Positions 36,101 through 45,678 of a stretch of 64,000 bases of DNA are shown here, in pieces (within the stretch, counting starts at the first letter, position 1; every line of letters starts with the position of its first letter). The position numbers and the translations under genes are program-made. The notes beneath the pieces were generated by a model. That model ran no database searches, was not told where the DNA came from, and worked only from the letters and a program-made list of their open reading frames with translations. The stretch is from Heliopora coerulea (Eukaryota; Cnidaria; Anthozoa; Scleralcyonacea; Helioporidae), in the NCBI GenBank assembly GCA_030142905.1, contig JASJOG010000044.1:1694001-1758000 (forward strand). Direction: 5' to 3'.

Positions 36101-39100
36101 TCTTTTTGCGATTGATAGAATTTATTGAGGAATTAATTGATAAATTATGTGAAGCGAAATCTTTTCCTCGACCCGTGAATAATTTTTAATTAATTAATTT
36201 TATTTAAATGATTTTTGATTTAATTAATTTTTAATTAATTAATTAAGTCTTTTTGTAATTGATAGAATTTATTGTAGTCAGCAGTACTGTAATATTTTAA
36301 ACTGGCACAGGTAGGGTTTCATCTTTTAGATTGTAAACTAATTCTTTTTATCCCCTAGTCCACTCTTTCAAACAGGAGCTTTGTTCTGGATCCTGAAAAT
36401 TCGGCTTCCGAAATAACGGTAACGTATAAAAGTGCATTCGTGGTCTGTTTGGCTTACATATTGTTTGATGCATAATATCTTATGTGGTCCAATTCAGTAA
36501 TACTTTATCAAGAATGACAAAACAAGGGAAATTATTGTTTACCCAACGGTTGCAAATCTAACGTAATATCGTCTTGATTAAATAAACTTTTCCTTCCGTT
36601 TGTTCGAATCAATCGACTTGTACCAGCAAAATCGTTCATGAACATTGAAGACTGGAAAATGTACCAACGAACCGATATTTTTGCAGCTAGGATCTCTTCT
36701 CTGTTTCTTCGTCCGTCGGGAATCCCAGAGATTTACCCCTAATAGGAATTTTTTACTATTTGGGTATGCAGAAGGGATATTTACATCTAATTACCTCATT
36801 ATTAGAGTTAGATATATAGTGATGCATAACATTGTGTCGTGGAGTGTTGTATTTAGACGTGACGTGATGTAATGTGAAGAGTCGTAACGTAGTGTAATGT
36901 AATATGCCGTCTTGAAACGTGTCGTATCATATAATTCTCACCAAACTCTGTTAATTAGGCAAAACTTAAATGGCTCGAGGATGAAATGAAAGGCCAGTTG
37001 CTCATTGAAAATGGCTACAGAGATGAACTAAATTCTTATCAAGTCAAAGTAAAGGTGAGAAGAAACCACGTTTAAGGGCATTCATTACTGTGTTGTACAT
37101 CAAAGATCCTGGCGTTGCCATTTCATTTCTACGACCTACGTGTGACGCACTGTTTTTGGGTCTTGCCTTTTCAGGATGCATTCAAGAAAGCGGACAAAGA
37201 TAAAGCATATTTCTTGTCCGAACTCGACAAGCAGGGTGCAGTTTTAGAAGAACTGGCACGAGAGAAGAAAGGTAGTGGTTACTGTGGAAATGTTGGCGCG
37301 ACACGAGTTTCAAATTTTGATGACGACACTAAGTTTGGTAGTTTCCATAGCGATCTTGGAGTTGTTAGTTTCAGTTTCAGTTACGATGATGATTGTGGTG
37401 ATTATCATGTTGACGTTTGAAGTATAACGCATGGGTTGATTGTTACGATTATTTGATAATGATATGGGTGAGCTTGTTACCATAAAAGCCATTACGTTGC
37501 TTGAATGATTTTTGTTGTCGATGTTGTTTTTGTTTATTGCTTTTATAATGAGGATGATTCGATTTTAAAAGTAGAGGATGGGTGAAGATCATAATCAGCT
37601 AAATTAGTTTATGCCTTTTTCCTTGAGAGGGCTGGATACGAAAACTGTGCCAGCTGATTGGTTGACAAGCGTACATTTCCCGTATCGGGCAGCTCAGAAT
37701 TTCAAAGTTTCAAATAATTATTGTCGGAAAATATGAAAATTTATTGGGAAGCGTGTGGTAAAAATGTCTTAAGATTAACCGGAGCAAGCATCTGGGTTTC
37801 CCCTGTTTTTATAAATCTATGAAAGCACTAGAATTTAAGAAGCAAGCCTTGAAAATTCATGATGTTCTTTGAAGGTACTTGAGTTTTGTTCCAGTGGGAC
37901 CACTAAAAATGTAACTTTTCTGAAACCGCTAATTTTAAGTGGGTCTATATAGGCGTGAATCCACTTGAGATTTGCTAAGTAACTTGCATTCGGAAATTTT
38001 TAAGTCTCATAACACTTTTTATATAAACATTAGGTTTTTAATTATGAACAGGGTTTCTTGAAAAAAAATTGAAAGGAAATCACCGATCTTCTCGAAGAAA
38101 ATCATAAAATGTACTTGATGTATAAAAAAAATACATTTTGATAAACACTTTTAATTATCGGTTTCGTTCATAGAACTGGAGAACAAAGAACGTCACAATC
38201 AGGATACAATTGCCTCGCTTCAGGTTGGTGTTGCTGACCATTTTTATCATCGGTGCTTGTTATTTTACGACTTCTTGTGATATCGTTCTTCTTTGACGTC
38301 AGCTTGTTGTCTTCACTAGTTACCGTGTAAAACGTGATAGTATATTTTTTTTCTTCTCACTGCAGAAAAAGATAACCAAACTGACTAAATACCTCGACAC
38401 GGTAAGCGTATCAACGTTTTTTGTGTTCACAATGCTTGCATGCATCACTTGGCATTCAACTCTTGTTAATCGTAGGAATTTTTGATATGAATTTGTGAAA
38501 CTGTGCTCTCTGTTAATGTTATTTTGAAAACTGACTTTATATTTTTGATTCTATATTCTAGAGTACAAAGGCGTTACAGGCTAGCATTAGTGCACTAGAA
38601 GACAAGCAGAAAGTATTAGATGAAATGGACAGTTTAAGAGTAAATCCACGATTGTTATACTTCGGGAAAGAATATGTTGATTTATTACTTCGTTCGTTGT
38701 TGTATGAATGTGATGTCACTGGTATGTTGGTTTGATGGTTGGTCGGTTGCTTAGTTAGCGTGCGGGTTAGTTGATTGAAGTATGTGTTAGTTGATAAGTT
38801 GGTTGATTGATGGCTTGCTTTGATCGATGCTTTATTGATTAGATGAATGATTGGTTGGCTGGCGGGTTGGTTGGTTGGTTGGAAAATAAGTTACGTTATG
38901 AGTTGATGCGTCGATTAGTTGTTTGGTTGTTTGGTTAGGTGATTGCTTTGGTCAAGATTCGTTCGTTTGTGACTTGGCGGGTTAGTTATGTGGGTGCTTG
39001 TGCTTAGTCTCGATTATTTGTAGGCTGAAGAACGAACTGACGGACGTACACATTGACAAACCAACTAACGCCAAGTCAGTGAATCTTACAATATAAGATT

Positions 39101-41997
39101 CTTACACTCGAAAATTTCCTCAACCAAATATAAATTCCCTTGAATGTCATCGAGTGTAAATACGAAATATTCGTTGAAAATAATTGTTTTTAAATTTGTC
39201 TTTCCAGGGCGATCAGGAAGAGCGCGACCGAATGCGAAGTAAATACGACAGGTGAATTTTGGTGTGTTGTTTTGAAAGGGGAAGTACACCGCGTAGAATT
39301 GATGAACCGATAATCGTCGAATTCTTTTTCACTCGTCAGGTGTCAGGAACGTGTCGGCCTGATAAAACGTGAATTGAGTGATGCCAAAACACAGGCCGAA
39401 GAACTAAAGGTAATCGATTTATGATTTTACTGACAAGGTGGCGAAAATCCAACAAAACATAAGCAGAAAAGTTTATGAACCAAAAAAATTATAGAAAGTT
39501 AACTTCTGTATTTGTTTTTTCAGCTTGTCTTTTTTCAAAAAAAAAAATATCAACTGGTTTAGAAGACGGATTCGCGCTGTCGACTTGTGTTTCATTTTGA
39601 ACTTTATTTGGTCATTGTTTCATTATAGTCTTCGGTCATAAATAAAAACTGAATTGAATATTTAACTTTGCAAACTGAGGATTCAATTTAGAGTGCATTT
39701 AGTAATAGCAACGCACATTTTTCTAACGTTTCTCCATGTGGTCAAGCGTGAAGAATTGCGACTAACCAATGTCTGCAAAGGCCGGTTTATCGATCGATCA
39801 AACTGAATGTCGAATATCTAAAGTGGGTTTTTGTCAATTTGCTCATCCCTAAACCAAAACGCTTTGTCTTAGCCTTTAGTTATCATTATAATCATTAACC
39901 TGGGCCTAATGCTGTGAAATTTAATTGCAATTAAATCGTTCCTTATGTTTTAGCAAGATGTCAAGGATGCTGGCAATCTGTCCGCAAGACTTTTAGAGGT
40001 AAGGCTTTTTTACTCTTGTATTTTCTCGCATGTAAACGTACCAGTTAAAATTAAAGGCATTTAAACTGTTCAAGGACCGTCTACACTTGGAACGTTTTTG
40101 TGGGGGTATTAGGCCGCTCGTTAATTGCCTGACCCAAGTAGGGGACGAAGCGTTACTGGGCAATCATTTAAATCACTTTCCATTTCTGACTTAGAGCCTT
40201 AATCAGTTATCGAGTCCACGTTTGTCTGGAAAGCGTGGTAAGGATACGTCGTCCTTTTCGTCAAGGTAATTCCCTCTGATGAATAGCTTTTACTTGAAAC
40301 AGCTTCTTTTCTTTCATTTTTTGGTAATTTTGAACCTTGGTTCTCTAAGAGCAACCCTTATGCTCAGTATATGCTTACTAAACTTAGGTTGAAACCAAGA
40401 GACGCATTTGCACCGATGGATTTTTTCTCTTCTTCTAGTGACGGTTAGTAGCTTCTGTCCCCGGTGTTCAACATACTTCCGCACAACAGTAATAGGGAGT
40501 TTAAGTCAACCTTTACGGCAGCGAATTCAACAAAGTGTTCTTACAATAGAATTTTTTATTCAAAACAAACGAAATGGACAATTTGTTGTTCAAAGAGTAA
40601 TTCGAACAATGCCCTAGTTTTATCCAGTACCTCATCGCGAGCATTTCCACGGCCCCACATTTACGTTGGCACATGGAACGTGGAAAGTTTTCACTTGCTC
40701 AAATATCGACAGGCTTACCGGAGTTTATTGGAAAAGCACTAAATATGTAAGAACATCCACAGTTTATTACAAAATCAACGATATGTTATTCTATCAGAAT
40801 TCTGAGTTTTCAGCCACTTCTTTAAATGTCGTCCCCGTACTTGGTTGCTCAAACTCCGTTTAATGATAGATAATGGCTCAGAACTTTGTGAGGCAATGAT
40901 TGTCGCCAGGCAGAGTTTCTTGGAATTAATCCTTTCGTATCGTCAGCAGGTCATGCTGAATCTGTTTTCGTCCCCCTCACAAACAATTCCGGGATTATAT
41001 TTCGCATATATTCTGTAGGATATTAACTTACTTACCATTACAGGTTTCAAAAATCCCTTTATCTATCCATGTGTCGTTTCCTAGGCACGTCACCTCTCAA
41101 TGGAGAACATGATTTTCAAACGCCCGACAAAGTTTCTGTAAGGGGTCTTAAACACAAGAACAGGTGGGTAACAATCTTAATTTGTTTTTAGGACAGTAGT
41201 ACAAACTTATTATTACTTTGTTTATTTAAAATAATTTGTTTTACCTACCTACGTTCACGCCTCTTCTCCGTGATCCGCAGGTACACAAAAGGTCTGGTAG
41301 TGTTTAGATCTTTAATTTGGTTTTTTCCTCAAAATTTGGTTTTCTTTCAATCAACAGATTTACCAGTACATTCGCCCCAAACTCGTCATATCTTAACCCT
41401 GAAAAGGACTAAATCATTCGTGGAGAAACACAACATGATATTGCCTGGCGATGCTTGTGAGTCGTTTCAAATAATGTACATTTTTTAACTCCTTGGTATC
41501 TTAAAGCTCAAAATACTCGGAAAAATGACAGTTACCAGCTGACCCCGGCGACAGAGTAACTAACCAGAGGTCTCACTCTCGTCGGATTCTAAGTTCCATC
41601 CATAAATCCGGCTGTCGCCAGCTTCTTAGCAAGCGGGCACGCGAAGTACACGCCTCACAATACAAATTCTATAGTCCTAGGCGCTAATTCTAGTACTGCG
41701 TTAACTTTGAAGTGCGGTTAATTCTTCACTCAGTCAAGCGTAGAACTTGGCGAAACTTGGAGTAGTCCCTTTTGATAATTCTTCTGGTTATTCTTCAAGT
41801 GTACAACTTAGTAAGAAGCTGAGAGCAGTTTGAAAAACGGACATACTTGGGATACGATGTTAAACCTTTTGTTAGTTACTAACCCTGTTTGCTGGCCGTA
41901 GATATAACGAATAAAGTTAACGTGTACGAAAGCTCTTGAGGTGCTTCACAGGACAAGGAAAAGATTGCAAACAGAGATGGCAAACTCCAAAAAGTAG
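15728..41997 (+). CDS. CEP128: CEP128-like centrosomal coiled-coil protein (43-exon model)
   Basis: I assembled 43 exons by splice sites and phase. Every junction keeps one open frame, giving 1,097 residues plus stop; human CEP128 is 1,094. The N-terminus after a basic/serine-rich leader reads VQDLTSSLRATSEVLSTADR, then MLEHYR and LRSEL, matching the start of CEP128 (DLASTLQTTTRNLRDVDQML, LREDL) as I remember it. Nearly all the rest is Glu/Lys/Arg-rich heptad coiled coil with no transmembrane segment or catalytic domain. In animals CEP128 is a subdistal-appendage protein of the mother centriole that works with ninein and CEP170 in microtubule anchoring and ciliary signalling. The start ATG at 15728 has no competing upstream in-frame start before a stop. 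Exon boundaries come from GT/AG rules by eye; the terminal exon is the least certain. Other large coiled-coil proteins are the main alternative identity. Confidence 0.8.
18983..23124 (+). CDS. CEP128: CEP128-like gene, exons 4-11
   Basis: Exons: 18983-19077, 19713-19777, 20045-20069, 21052-21124, 21238-21324, 21629-21697, 21789-21854, 23063-23124. The phases link 4-5-6-7 into one 86-codon block, which begins PIDDLHVSLRDLEKEQRRLT and continues through VRRLEESFQRIED. The 25-bp exon 6 (LRGSWSE) is supported by phase on both sides. Exons 8-10 are phase 0 and charged coiled coil (for example VEKEREIKELRDQ). Exon 11 (NLMSETASEKRMKEQLKKIK) ends in phase 2 and joins exon 12. A further exon could hide in the long intron 11 or between 21854 and 23063, but none is needed for frame. 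Confidence 0.75.
20300..20600. repeat. Dispersed repeat related to 40480-40690
   Basis: On the minus strand the stretch CAATAGAATTTTTCATGCAA and its flanks match CAATAGAATTTTTTATTCAA near 40545 on the plus strand, with continuing partial similarity. The 40496 side begins AGGGAGTTTAAG, which I recall as a common end of a coral interspersed repeat. Both copies sit in introns of the CEP128-like gene. Confidence 0.4.
24020..24115. mobile_element. MITE with 19-bp terminal inverted repeats
   Basis: It begins TAAATAGACACAAGAGTTT and ends with the exact complement, AAACTCTTGTGTCTATTTA. Internal pieces (GTCACGTTTA / ACCACGTGA) are weakly complementary. It is non-coding and lies in the long intron between exons 11 and 12 of the CEP128-like gene. 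Confidence 0.7.
24388..24606. repeat. Fold-back of a PLE-type terminus in a CEP128 intron
   Basis: 24388-24469 is repeated as its reverse complement at 24525-24606, with few differences over about 82 bp. The arms contain AGGTGCACTAACGTTTCGTC, the same CTAACGTTTCGT block found at the PLE termini near 3480 and 3740. On the minus strand, 24454-24492 has hammerhead-like layout (CACT, CTGGTTA instead of CTGATGA, paired stem II, GAAA, ACGT, AGTG), but the core is broken. It is a relic of an inverted PLE pseudo-LTR pair without coding sequence. Confidence 0.6.
24865..24938. repeat. Small palindromic element
   Basis: ACTGGCCATTGTGCCGTCGT at the left is mirrored by ACGATGGCACAATAGCCAGT at the right, with arms of about 34 bp and a few mismatches. 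The arms are nearly contiguous, so an RNA copy would form one hairpin. It is non-coding and intronic. Confidence 0.55.
25545..30918 (+). CDS. CEP128: CEP128-like gene, exons 12-20
   Basis: Exons: 25545-25647, 26361-26435, 26525-26734, 27454-27578, 28341-28410, 29108-29144, 30107-30153, 30425-30472, 30847-30918. Exon 14 is the largest internal exon (70 codons, starting IDELNNELKNSGEEK and ending QQVERLNEK). All are Glu/Lys/Arg-rich heptad sequence. The acceptor of exon 15 (TTATGAAG) has a weak pyrimidine tract, but an upstream alternative at 27361 runs into a stop. Its donor is GTACGT at 27579. The intron between 18 and 19 ends in a TGAT/TGAC simple repeat. Confidence 0.78.
25840..25997. repeat. 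Imperfect repeat array of AGTAATCCTAG / CTAGGATTACT units
   Basis: About ten near-copies of a short unit occur: first as TAATCCTAGTTAT, then, after a central spacer near 25890, as its complement (GGATTACTAGGGATAA). The block therefore folds back on itself. It lies in intron 12 of the CEP128-like gene, after a locally GC-rich stretch (25670-25760) unlike its surroundings. Confidence 0.6.
27115..27300 (-). repeat. Dispersed repeat with GTGTTTGAAT inverted core (CEP128 intron 14)
   Basis: On the minus strand this reads CTGATTGGCTGCTGCC, TTGTTTGGATCA, AAATTTCCCGCC, AAGAAATATGTAATAG and GTGTTTGAATACTGTGATTC. The same series of blocks, in the same order, occurs on the plus strand at 48650-48795 and 57010-57150, and partly at 48975-49030. 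The inner GTGTTTGAAT/ATTCAAACAC pair forms a short hairpin. It is a non-coding interspersed family. Confidence 0.6.
29427..29481. repeat. Near-perfect 55-bp palindrome
   Basis: TAACCTCACGCTATAACCAT on the left is complementary to ATGGTTATAGCGTGAGGTTA on the right, separated only by a short AT-rich centre. It is intronic (between exons 17 and 18 of the CEP128-like gene) and non-coding. It may be a minimal MITE. Confidence 0.65.
30282..30415 (+). repeat. TGAT/TGAC tetranucleotide repeat
   Basis: This is a degenerate run of TGATTGAT, TGACTGAC and related units directly upstream of CEP128-like exon 19 (30425), forming much of its acceptor region. Confidence 0.8.
31076..35442 (+). CDS. CEP128: CEP128-like gene, exons 21-30
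   Basis: Exons: 31076-31126, 31899-31961, 32046-32120, 32701-32787, 32883-32942, 33148-33234, 34001-34098, 34243-34309, 35055-35083, 35373-35442. They read as uninterrupted coiled coil (KLASLKEENKQLTERNQ; MKERRSEEEIAHLNQEVAEL; ELMSSLAEAKEEQAKAKEEV). The intron after exon 24 starts with GC (CGG then GCAAGT); the next exon requires phase 0, which only this GC donor gives. Exon 29 is only 29 bp and is held by phase (ends AG; exon 30 starts with G). Confidence 0.78.
31405..31642. mobile_element. Large near-perfect hairpin MITE (about 115-bp arms)
   Basis: Left arm 31405-31519 and right arm 31526-31642 are almost perfectly complementary and are separated by only about 6 bp. The ends (CATATTCCGAAAAACAGTGT and CATCTTGTGAACTCAAGATT) relate it to the MITE at 2701-2924. 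The high arm identity points to a recent insertion. It lies in intron 21 of the CEP128-like gene. Open frames inside are mirror images of each other and are not genes. Confidence 0.8.
33340..33366 (+). repeat. GTT/GCT trinucleotide run
   Basis: GTTGTTGTTGCTGCTGCTGC continues to 33366 inside intron 26 of the CEP128-like gene, followed by looser GTT/GTC-rich sequence to about 33600. Confidence 0.85.
33600..33800 (+). repeat. GGAT/GGGT tetranucleotide minisatellite
   Basis: GGATGGATGGATGGATGG and GGGTGGGTGGGTGAG units alternate over about 200 bp in intron 26. Long open frames on the minus strand here (Pro/Thr/His/Ser-rich) are products of the repeat, not genes. Confidence 0.85.
34624..34829. 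mobile_element. MITE with CAGGGTTCGTAC termini and 6-bp target duplication
   Basis: The 206-bp element starts CAGGGTTCGTAC and ends GTACGAACCCTG. It is flanked by GGTACA at 34618-34623 and 34830-34835. The interior is rich in TCATGGAAAACCTGGAAAA-like repeats and encodes nothing. It lies in intron 28 of the CEP128-like gene. Confidence 0.75.
35898..35981. mobile_element. Short MITE with perfect 20-bp terminal inverted repeats
   Basis: TTATTAACCTCGTTTGTTCG and its exact complement, CGAACAAACGAGGTTAATAA, bound an 84-bp non-coding element in intron 30 of the CEP128-like gene. Confidence 0.75.
36016..41997 (+). CDS. CEP128: CEP128-like gene, exons 31-43 (C-terminal part)
   Basis: Exons: 36016-36093, 36359-36418, 36959-37054, 37175-37271, 38174-38223, 38366-38401, 38562-38639, 39208-39251, 39340-39409, 39954-39998, 40195-40265, 41044-41163, 41952-41997. 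Exon 33 contains the recognisable AKLKWLEDEMKGQLLIENGY. From exon 41 the coiled coil ends and a Ser-rich, basic tail follows (SLNQLSSPRLSGKRGKDTSS, then SPLNGEHDFQTPDKV). The last exon adds TRKRLQTEMANSKK and a TAG at 41995-41997. An alternative last exon beginning at 41281 keeps frame but reads hydrophobic, non-coiled sequence to a stop at 41488, so I prefer 41952. Confidence 0.7.
36046..36274 (+). repeat. Tandem duplication of the 3' half of CEP128 exon 31 and its donor
   Basis: 36046-36125 (GAAGAATTAATTGAT through the donor GTGAGT into the intron) is repeated from 36126. The second copy keeps GGAATTAATTGATAAA, TGTGAAGCGAAATCTTTT and CCTCG.CCC with four changes, but its donor reads GTGAAT and a TTAATTAAT-rich stretch separates it from the shared GATAGAATTTATTGTAG tail. 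It has no acceptor of its own, so it is probably not spliced in. Confidence 0.8.
38727..38960 (+). repeat. Imperfect GTTGGTTGATTG-type simple repeat
   Basis: Loose copies of GGTTGGTTG, TTGATTGA and related units fill the intron between CEP128-like exons 37 and 38. Confidence 0.6.
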
Positions 41998-42556
41998 GCA
42001 AACTCGTGTTTTCACTTGTGAAACGTCGGCGAACCCAGACATGTCGCTTTGAAAGCAACAGTTCGCTGGTATTCGTTCCCATAACCTGCCGTTGACAACA
42101 CCGTTATACACAGTTGGAGCAAAAATCACGTGAAACTTACACGTTTGATTGGTTTATGCGAAAGATCACTACTGTGACTAATGTTCGCACGTTGAATGCG
42201 AGTTTTCCAACACGAAAAACAAAATTGAGAAACTTAGCGAGAATAGAGACTAGTTCTAGTTCTTGTGAACAGTTTGGTAACGTCTGCCAACTGTCGTCAC
42301 GGCCTTTCCACACGCAAACTTGGGTTTGCTCAACTGTGTTTGCTAACCTTTCGAACTGCTAGTTTGCGAGCAAGGGACTGGCACTAGGGATCTTTCTTCA
42401 CCTTGACTGATCGTGGCGAGATAGGCGCCGGGGACGCCCTGTTATTTACGAACTTTCGTACCTATATCGTCCGTAGGTTTATTTATGGTCTTTATGATCC
42501 AGACGTCATCTTCGCAATGGATCCAGTCACAATGCGACCGATCCAGTGCAAAGATA

Positions 42557-42562
42557 AATAAA
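42557..42562 (+). terminator. Candidate polyadenylation signal of the CEP128-like gene
   Basis: AATAAA lies 560 bp after the TAG at 41997, the first plus-strand AATAAA I noticed downstream of the stop. The choice is inference. Confidence 0.3.
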
Positions 42563-42949
42563 GCAATGTAATTTTAGTGAGGTAGGGTAAAAGCCGTATC
42601 GAGGTGGGAAGAATAACGTTGGAAAGGCTGCGAAGACATCCATTCAAATTCCCAACAGTGCTGACTCAAATTTTAAATTTTCGTGAAGCATTCGTATATA
42701 TGATGTAAATTTGTGAATAGTCTAAACATACATCAAATTTAATATATTGACATGCATTGTATCGAGAAGTGATGTACATAACAGGTATTTATTTTTTAAT
42801 GTATTTTGGGACTGTCATGTACAGAATATTTATAAAGAATTAAACTCAAGGCATCTTGAACAAGACATAAATACCTCTGACTTTATTTTCTTCATCTTGG
42901 CTTTTTAAACAACTCTACTGCTGTCACGTTCTCGGAAAATTGAAATACC

Positions 42950-43145
42950 CAACTCACATGTGAAATAAACTGGTTCAAAATTTCACATGTGAAATCTTGG
43001 TGTACGAAACATGTATTTCACATATGAAATGGAACATTCACATATGAAAATTAATTTCACATATGAAATATCCATTTCACAGATAGAATTGAAACAATTC
43101 ATATATGAAATACTACCTTCATATGTGAAATATTATGTGAAATTG
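42950..43145. repeat. Cluster of TTTCACATATGAAA-type palindromes
   Basis: At least seven variants of the 14-bp palindrome TTTCACATRTGAAA (some ending TTCATATATGAAA) occur in 195 bp with irregular spacing of about 15-35 bp. Each unit is itself self-complementary, so the cluster can fold in many ways. It ends just before the left breakpoint of the segmental duplication at 43153. Confidence 0.8.
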
Positions 43146-43806
43146 TTGCAAAGGTAAATTATTTTCCACGTACCCAAAGCGACTATTTGACTTTCGTCGA
43201 CAGTAGCTGAAATCTTTTAACCTCGAGGCGTTCACGTAGTTTCATCTCCATGACTGATATTTACATACTGTATTGCGTTAGAAATTACATTCAATTTCGG
43301 ATTTGAAGACTTGAGAAACGGATTTGCAGCTAACTATTTTGCGTCGTTTAGTACTGTTTAATGTAAATGTAGTGTACCTGTGTAAACGGCGATTTGTAGT
43401 ACGACTATAAAGTATATTACAATCAAACTTGATAATTGGACTGAGCTATTTAAAAATTCCATCGATCGCATTTCCTATTAAGCAGCGTAGCTCCGGAGTC
43501 TAATATAAATTTAAATAATAGTTGTCCAGCTTTCTATATTTTTAATTGATATTTCTTTTAGTGATAAGCAGCGGAGTAAATACTATTAAGAGCTTAGATT
43601 AAACTGGAAGAATTGAAACATATAACGAAGACTTTGTTTCAATACTTTAGTCACAGCTTATCAGTTTCTGTCTTGCTCCGTGTTTCACGCTCTCGTCTTT
43701 ATCAATCTCTTAAGGCAGGAATGTCTAGTTACGTAACTGCACATACATAAAACTATCCTGATAATGTATAACTATACAGGCTAAAAAGTTTCATAAAAAA
43801 GTTAAA

Positions 43807-43844
43807 AACCAAACGTTTTCGACTATTAAGTCATCTTCAGGGTG
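43807..43844 (-). ncRNA. Hammerhead-like motif at PLE terminus, copy A
   Basis: On the minus strand: CACC, core CTGAAGA (one change from CTGATGA), then the hairpin GACT-TAAT-AGTC, GAAA, an ACGT palindrome and GGTT. The PLE GIY-YIG remnant at 43885-44199 lies immediately upstream on the same strand, as expected for a PLE pseudo-LTR. The altered core suggests weak or no activity. Confidence 0.5.
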
Positions 43845-43884
43845 TAACTACCTGCCGTGTTCTCTCGGTTCTACTTTTATGTGT

Positions 43885-44199
43885 TCACGTTATTCCCAGA
43901 GGGAAAAGTTGAGCTGCATAACAGTATACTTGTTTGTTCAATGATGGACTTTTTTTTCTGATCATTAGCCCCTTGAAAATTCTTCGTTTAAATAATGATT
44001 GGGGAGAGCACAGGATTCTCCACTGGAAAGAATGCGTTGGATTATCACGAAGATGTCGTGCCGGCTCCGAATTATGCTCAGGGTTGTTATGTTTAGCGGT
44101 TCTCACGGAAAAATTTCTCATTGTTTCTCCAACATAGGTCGCAGCATAGGAGCGTTCACCTTCATAGACGACGTGAGATTTATGAAGATTTTTGTCCAT
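43885..44199 (-). pseudogene. Penelope-like GIY-YIG endonuclease fragment, copy A
   Basis: A 104-residue frame with the PLE nuclease signature: VVYEGERSYAATYVGETMRN, then HNNPEHNSEPARHL and FKRRIFKGLMIRKKSPSLN at the end. The RT domain and the first Cys pair are missing. The same frame occurs in copy B (52242-52556) with one residue change near the start, so the insertion predates the duplication. Confidence 0.75.
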
Positions 44200-45566
44200 A
44201 AGATTAAAAAGACTCTATCTTTCTTGTTTGCTATGAAATTATAAAATTATATTTGAAATTAGCCGAAGTATTAAGTTTGGAGATAAAAATCTTACTTAGC
44301 GTCTCTAAGTAAGTGAGTGAAGTTTTGACTGCCTGAACAGCGCGAGTCACAGTCGATTGTGAAGACGACCAGTGTGGTTTTGCGCAGTTTTTTATGAAAC
44401 GAGAGCCCTAAGTCTATGCTGTGGCTTGGAAAAGCGAAGATACAAACAACAGTTGGCCGGGTAGTTATGTCTTTCCTCATGCATCAACAATTTTGAAACG
44501 TTTGCCTGGTCGCCCTTAAAACCCCATAAGGCAAGATGACATATTAATCGAAAACAGGCTATTTACCTATAAACTTTATATTTGGGCGATATTTTGTCAA
44601 AATCTAATTAGCTATTCCTTTGCAAAAAATCATTGAATCAGTCTTTAACGTCTAGATATGTAATTCAGAGTGAGCCCAAGAGAACGTATTCGCCAAATTA
44701 TACTAGTTTATGGTCGTTGTACTAATGTAACGTACTTTACTACTTATTCCCAGAGTGTTGCCTGATTTCAAGCTGAAATTAAGTATTCCATTATCCAGCC
44801 AGATAACGGGTAGTAAAAATAAATCCACTATCCGGCCAGTTTGGACATCCTATCAACCATGTGTAAATAGCAATAATTGATGTCGTGAGCATTGCATATC
44901 CAGCTTTCTGGTTGTGATTTTATTTTAATTGGGAATTGCTTTCCTTGTTTATAAATCATTTAAGAAAAACAAATGGGGTTAGAGGTTGGTCAAACAAAAA
45001 GGACTTCATGTCTAAAAACTTCCGACATCACAAAACAGTATTGTCCATATTATAATTTATCAGGATTAACTGTTCTTAGGAGTCGTAGGGCTTCATATAT
45101 TTAGATGTATTAAACTTTCGAATTTGGTCCACCATCCCGCGTTATGAAAACGAAGAAAAATTAATCTCGTAGTTCCTTCTTTGGTTGGGGCAATCAAATA
45201 TGTTAAGCCGATACAAGCTAGAGTCTTAGGAATCTTAATTATAGTTGAGTTTGATGTGCATTTAAAAATCATTTCTTAAAAATAAACTCAGAAACTGCAA
45301 ACATTTTGTTGTCGCTTTGATTTCTCATATTTATTTTTCATTTCTCGCGTGTTTTCGTGCATCTATGAATTTTTGCAAACCAGCATGCGAACAACCTCGA
45401 ATTTTTAAAAAAGGTCGTGATAGTAAACTATCGTTTTGTGTTTCAAAGTGTTTGTTACCTCAGAGTTAAAATGTTTGAAGGAAATTCGTCCCCTTCTCTT
45501 ATCTCACGCTGACGGACCAATGATGTTGCACAAAGTGTACCTTACGTCATAACAACGAGGAAAGGG

Positions 45567-45574
45567 TATAAAAG
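45567..45574 (+). promoter_or_regulatory. TATA box of peptide gene, copy A
   Basis: TATAAAAG sits 112 bp before the ATG at 45679, in the context AAAGGGTATAAAAGCC. A CRE-like TTACGTCA lies about 25 bp upstream (near 45542). Transcription would start near 45597-45605 in a pyrimidine-rich stretch. A strong TATA box fits a highly or conditionally expressed secreted-peptide gene; that is inference. Confidence 0.7.
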
Positions 45575-45678
45575 CCTAATGCTTTCCGACTACTTTCACC
45601 TCTTCAATTTCACTTGAGGCATTGACACAAAGACGCCTGGAAGAAGCAAAATTAGAGACCATTTTCCCTCAGACTACA

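Noticed and set aside
41270..41488. Frame that could extend the CEP128-like gene after exon 42 via an acceptor at 41280
   Set aside because: It keeps phase, but the sequence is hydrophobic and unlike the basic tail, and no phase-2 donor leads on to 41952. I prefer the exon at 41952-41997.
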